Below the pieces are notes generated by a model. It worked only from the letters and a program-made list of their open reading frames with translations, ran no database searches and had not been told where the DNA came from. A program made the translations under genes and the position numbers. A stretch of 20,712 nt of DNA from Anaeromyces robustus (Eukaryota; Neocallimastigomycota; Neocallimastigomycetes; Neocallimastigales; Neocallimastigaceae), in assembly GCA_002104895.1 (NCBI GenBank), contig MCFG01000633.1, positions 1 through 20,712 on the forward strand. Direction: 5' to 3'. Below are positions 19,209 through 20,712 of the stretch, in pieces; positions within the stretch are counted from its first letter, which is position 1, and every line of letters begins with the position of its first letter.

Positions 19209-19254
<46 letters not shown>
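18840..19254 (+). mobile_element. LINE-B 3' end, best-preserved copy, 45-nt A-tail
   Basis: It is richer in G+C than its surroundings. It shares with LINE-A the order ATGCCT, TTATTCAATA, CGTCGAAGCTGA, CAGTAGGACA and AGTAGG, but differs between blocks, so it is a related family and not another LINE-A copy. It contains the near-palindrome TGGCCAGATCTGGTCA (about 18914-18929) where LINE-A has its first 3' UTR hairpin. It ends at AATAAAG (19184), TTGCC and a 45-nt A-run (19210-19254). The long pure A-tail suggests a young insertion. A minus-strand frame over it is not credible. No reverse transcriptase is present, so the family is placed by its 3' end only. Confidence 0.65.
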
Positions 19255-19257
<3 letters not shown>

Positions 19258-19341
19258 GTTTAGTTGTGACCAGTGATAACTCTAGTGTAGGATAATAGAA
19301 TTGTTAAAGGTTATAAAAAGTAGTAATAATATTAGGATTAA

Positions 19342-19431
19342 TTACCTCTTCTGAGGACCTGTACTTCCATTCATTTGGAATGCTCAGAAGAGGGTAAATG
19401 CCTGTCGATACATGGCGACGTTAAGGCATTT
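19342..19431 (+). other. Hairpin pair, unit A
   Basis: First stem: TTACCTCTTCTGAG (19342-19355) pairs with 19383-19397 with one bulged G, enclosing a TTCCA/TGGAA inner stem. Second stem: AAATGCC (19396-19402) pairs with GGCATTT (19425-19431), enclosing GTCG/CGAC (19404-19407/19416-19419). Confidence 0.7.
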
Positions 19432-19509
19432 TATGAAGTCTCCTCAATAATTGTTTTGTTAAGGGTTATAAAAATAGTAATAATATGAGGTTTAATTGTA
19501 TTAGTAATC

Positions 19510-19597
19510 CCTCTTCTGAGGTCCTGTACTTTCCAATTTATTGGAATGGTCGGAAGAGGAAGAATGCCTGTCGAGACATGGCGACGTCAATGGCATT
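19510..19597 (+). other. Hairpin pair, unit B
   Basis: First stem: CCTCTTCTGA (19510-19519) pairs with TCGGAAGAGG (19550-19559) with one G-U pair. Its inner stem TTCCAA/TTGGAA has a TTTA loop (19531-19546). Second stem: AATGCC/GGCATT (19563-19568/19592-19597) encloses GTCG/CGAC. Both stems of unit A are retained despite changed spacer sequence. Confidence 0.7.
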
Positions 19598-19634
19598 GTT
19601 ACAACTTATGATATTGTACTTGTATCTAAGTTGG

Positions 19635-19728
19635 GCATTATGCGCAATGATAATGCTTGGTGTAATGATTATTTATATTCACTATTCGGTTAAAGAAGTA
19701 GGTAACATTATGCGCAATGATAATGTTA
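19635..19728 (+). other. Two hairpins with identical 8-nt loop GCGCAATG
   Basis: GCATTAT/ATAATGC (19635-19641/19650-19656) and TAACATTAT/ATAATGTTA (19703-19711/19720-19728) lie 70 bp apart. The loop is identical. The outer pair is G-C in one and A-T in the other. Confidence 0.75.
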
Positions 19729-19755
19729 GTAATAAAAAGTACGACTTTTTATTAC
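19729..19755 (+). other. 12-bp hairpin with 3-nt loop, followed by a T-run
   Basis: GTAATAAAAAGT pairs exactly with ACTTTTTATTAC around the loop ACG. A run of 12 or more T follows six bases later (from about 19762). In bacteria this would look like an intrinsic terminator. Here it could be the end of a structured RNA or of a retroelement, which is an open question. Confidence 0.6.
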
Positions 19756-19790
19756 AATCCATTTTTTTTTTTTCTTTGAAATAATTACCT

Positions 19791-20116
19791 TACACTATTT
19801 ATGTTATTTAGTTTATATTGCAGTTCTTTTTACAATTAAGTTTTTTATGTTTCTATCAATTCTACACTATTATTCTTATATACAGCACAATCAATACAAC
19901 ACAATAAATACTATACAATACAATTTTTTACATACCAACAATAAAAGTTTTTTTATTCACTAATACATCATTCACAACGTTAAATTATATATACAACTAC
20001 ACAGTTGAATCTCTTACTTTTTCTCTCAACAATATTTCTCAGTCATTTACTATAATTCTTTTCATTGCTAAGTTTTTTTTTATATACTTTTTTATTTTTT
20101 AATTATATATTAAAAT

Positions 20117-20157
<41 letters not shown>

Positions 20158-20216
20158 CTATTTTCTATTATAATACATTTATATTTTTTTTATTTTATTA
20201 TTTTTTTTTTTATATA
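19791..20216 (+). promoter_or_regulatory. Pyrimidine/A-rich, G-poor leader upstream of the terminal ORF
   Basis: This segment is unlike the other spacers: many CAA, TAC, CTC and TCTC words and very few G, as in fungal 5' leaders. A 36-nt A-run (20118-20153) could be another retroelement tail. The last 30 bases are T-rich and end ATATAG at 20217, resembling a 3' splice site. No matching GTA-type donor is convincing, so an intron is possible but unproven. Confidence 0.35.
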
Positions 20217-20237
20217 GATTCTTATCAGCCTTATCAA

Positions 20238-20712
20238 ATGGATCATACGAACTATACTAATAAGATTAACTATATCAGACGGGGTATTAGGTGTCATGGT
20301 ATTGATATCTCAGATACTTATGTTATTTTTATCCGTCGCATTCGTTCTTGGACTCTTCCAAAATTTAGAAATTTTCTTGAGAAGAATTTCCCTGAGTTTA
20401 ATAATACCATCGTTGCTGTTAAACATTCCTCTCTTCTCAATGATAATTTATATCAAATTAAAACTACAGCTTCTGAGGAGAATATTAATAAATTTATTGA
20501 TAGTTTCAAATTAATTATTAAAAAATGTTCCATTAACTTTCATCGATGTAGTAGGAAGAATCACAAGCCTTCCTTTGCTCTTATCAGGAGAAAACTTTGC
20601 CACTCTAAAAAGAACATTAAGGATATTACTGACTTTTCTGAAATCAACAATTCTTTTACTTCTAAGAACAATTTGAATGAATTTTCCTTTTGCTATTTGA
20701 TACTAGTTGGAA
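20238..20712 (+). CDS. Unrecognised ORF, 5' part (runs off the window)
   Basis: The frame is open for at least 158 codons from the first ATG (20238) to the last base. Base composition is less A/T-biased than the flanks, with C-ending codons such as ATC, TCC and CTC, which supports real coding. The protein starts MDHTNYTNKINYIRRGIRC and is basic, with alternating hydrophobic segments (DTYVIFIRRIRSW, FNNTIVAVKHSSLL) and a Lys/Arg/Cys/His-rich stretch (KKCSINFHRCSRKNHK). There is no signal peptide or membrane segment. The basic, perhaps nucleic-acid-binding character and the neighbouring LINE debris suggest a retroelement protein such as a LINE ORF1 or the N-terminal part of ORF2. A host gene is not excluded. 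The true start may lie upstream if the ATATAG at 20217 is a splice acceptor. Confidence 0.55.
   Translation, partial: MDHTNYTNKINYIRRGIRCHGIDISDTYVIFIRRIRSWTLPKFRNFLEKNFPEFNNTIVAVKHSSLLNDNLYQIKTTASEENINKFIDSFKLIIKKCSINFHRCSRKNHKPSFALIRRKLCHSKKNIKDITDFSEINNSFTSKNNLNEFSFCYLILVG

Larger units (their letters stand above)
19257..19790 (+). mobile_element. LINE-A-related fragment with tandem hairpin cassette
   Basis: It starts straight after the LINE-B A-tail with TCGTTTAGTTGTGACCAGTG, matching LINE-A copy 2 at about 3088. A 155-166-bp segment (from TTGTTAAAGG at 19301 and TTGTTAAGGG at 19456) is then duplicated. Each copy holds two stem-loops, and two more related hairpins follow at 19635-19656 and 19703-19728. 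A 99-codon frame (19485-19784) exists, but its residues align with LINE-A protein only at the first few codons and I do not call it a gene. The insert beyond the LINE-A match is unlike anything else in the window. Confidence 0.5.

Noticed and set aside
19342-19597. Hammerhead or HDV-like self-cleaving ribozyme
   Set aside because: No CTGATGA/GAAA core of a hammerhead; CATGGCGAC resembles part of HDV, but the nested double pseudoknot pairing could not be drawn.
19729-19775. Bacterial intrinsic terminator
   Set aside because: The stem-loop and T-run look right, but everything else in the window is eukaryotic. The shape is recorded without that function.
19485-19784. 99-codon hydrophobic frame
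   Set aside because: It matches LINE-A protein only at the first few codons, then runs across stem-loops. The hairpin structure explains the conservation better. Not fully excluded.

Overview
The window is almost certainly nuclear DNA of an anaerobic gut fungus (Neocallimastigomycota; a Piromyces-, Neocallimastix- or Anaeromyces-like genome). The intergenic DNA is extremely A+T-rich and full of A/T homopolymers and (TAAA)n arrays. The one large gene encodes a secreted protein ending in hevein-type chitin-binding (CBM18) domains with the spacing common in that phylum, and one gene has an SH3 domain. Species cannot be fixed from sequence alone.

Layout. 1-4642: four 3'-terminal fragments of one non-LTR retrotransposon (called LINE-A here), all on the + strand. 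Two of them abut two copies of a small minus-strand SH3-domain gene (1506-1988 intact; 3768-4221 lacking its start). The second SH3 copy breaks off 7 bp before a tRNA-Thr(UGU) gene (4229-4300). 4643-12413: gene-poor DNA holding several decayed 3' ends of a second LINE-like family (LINE-B), again all on +, plus simple repeats and a 661-bp foldback element (9425-10085) with inverted arms of about 233 bp that are nearly identical. 12414-17732: a 1772-residue single-exon gene for a secreted, very acidic, Glu/Pro/Thr-repeat protein with three C-terminal CBM18 domains. 17733-18839: 3' flank of that gene. 18840-19254: the best-preserved LINE-B 3' end. 19257-19790: a LINE-A-related fragment carrying a tandemly duplicated set of perfect or compensated hairpins. 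20238-20712: the 5' part of an unrecognised ORF that runs off the window.

The chitin-binding protein is the only gene whose likely role can be read: a secreted protein with a long flexible stalk, probably held on fungal wall chitin. The rest is retroelement debris with duplication around it. The least explained signals are the paired hairpins at 19342-19755, the foldback element, the 255-bp higher-order repeat inside the stalk gene, and the SH3 gene pair, whose nine differences all change the protein.
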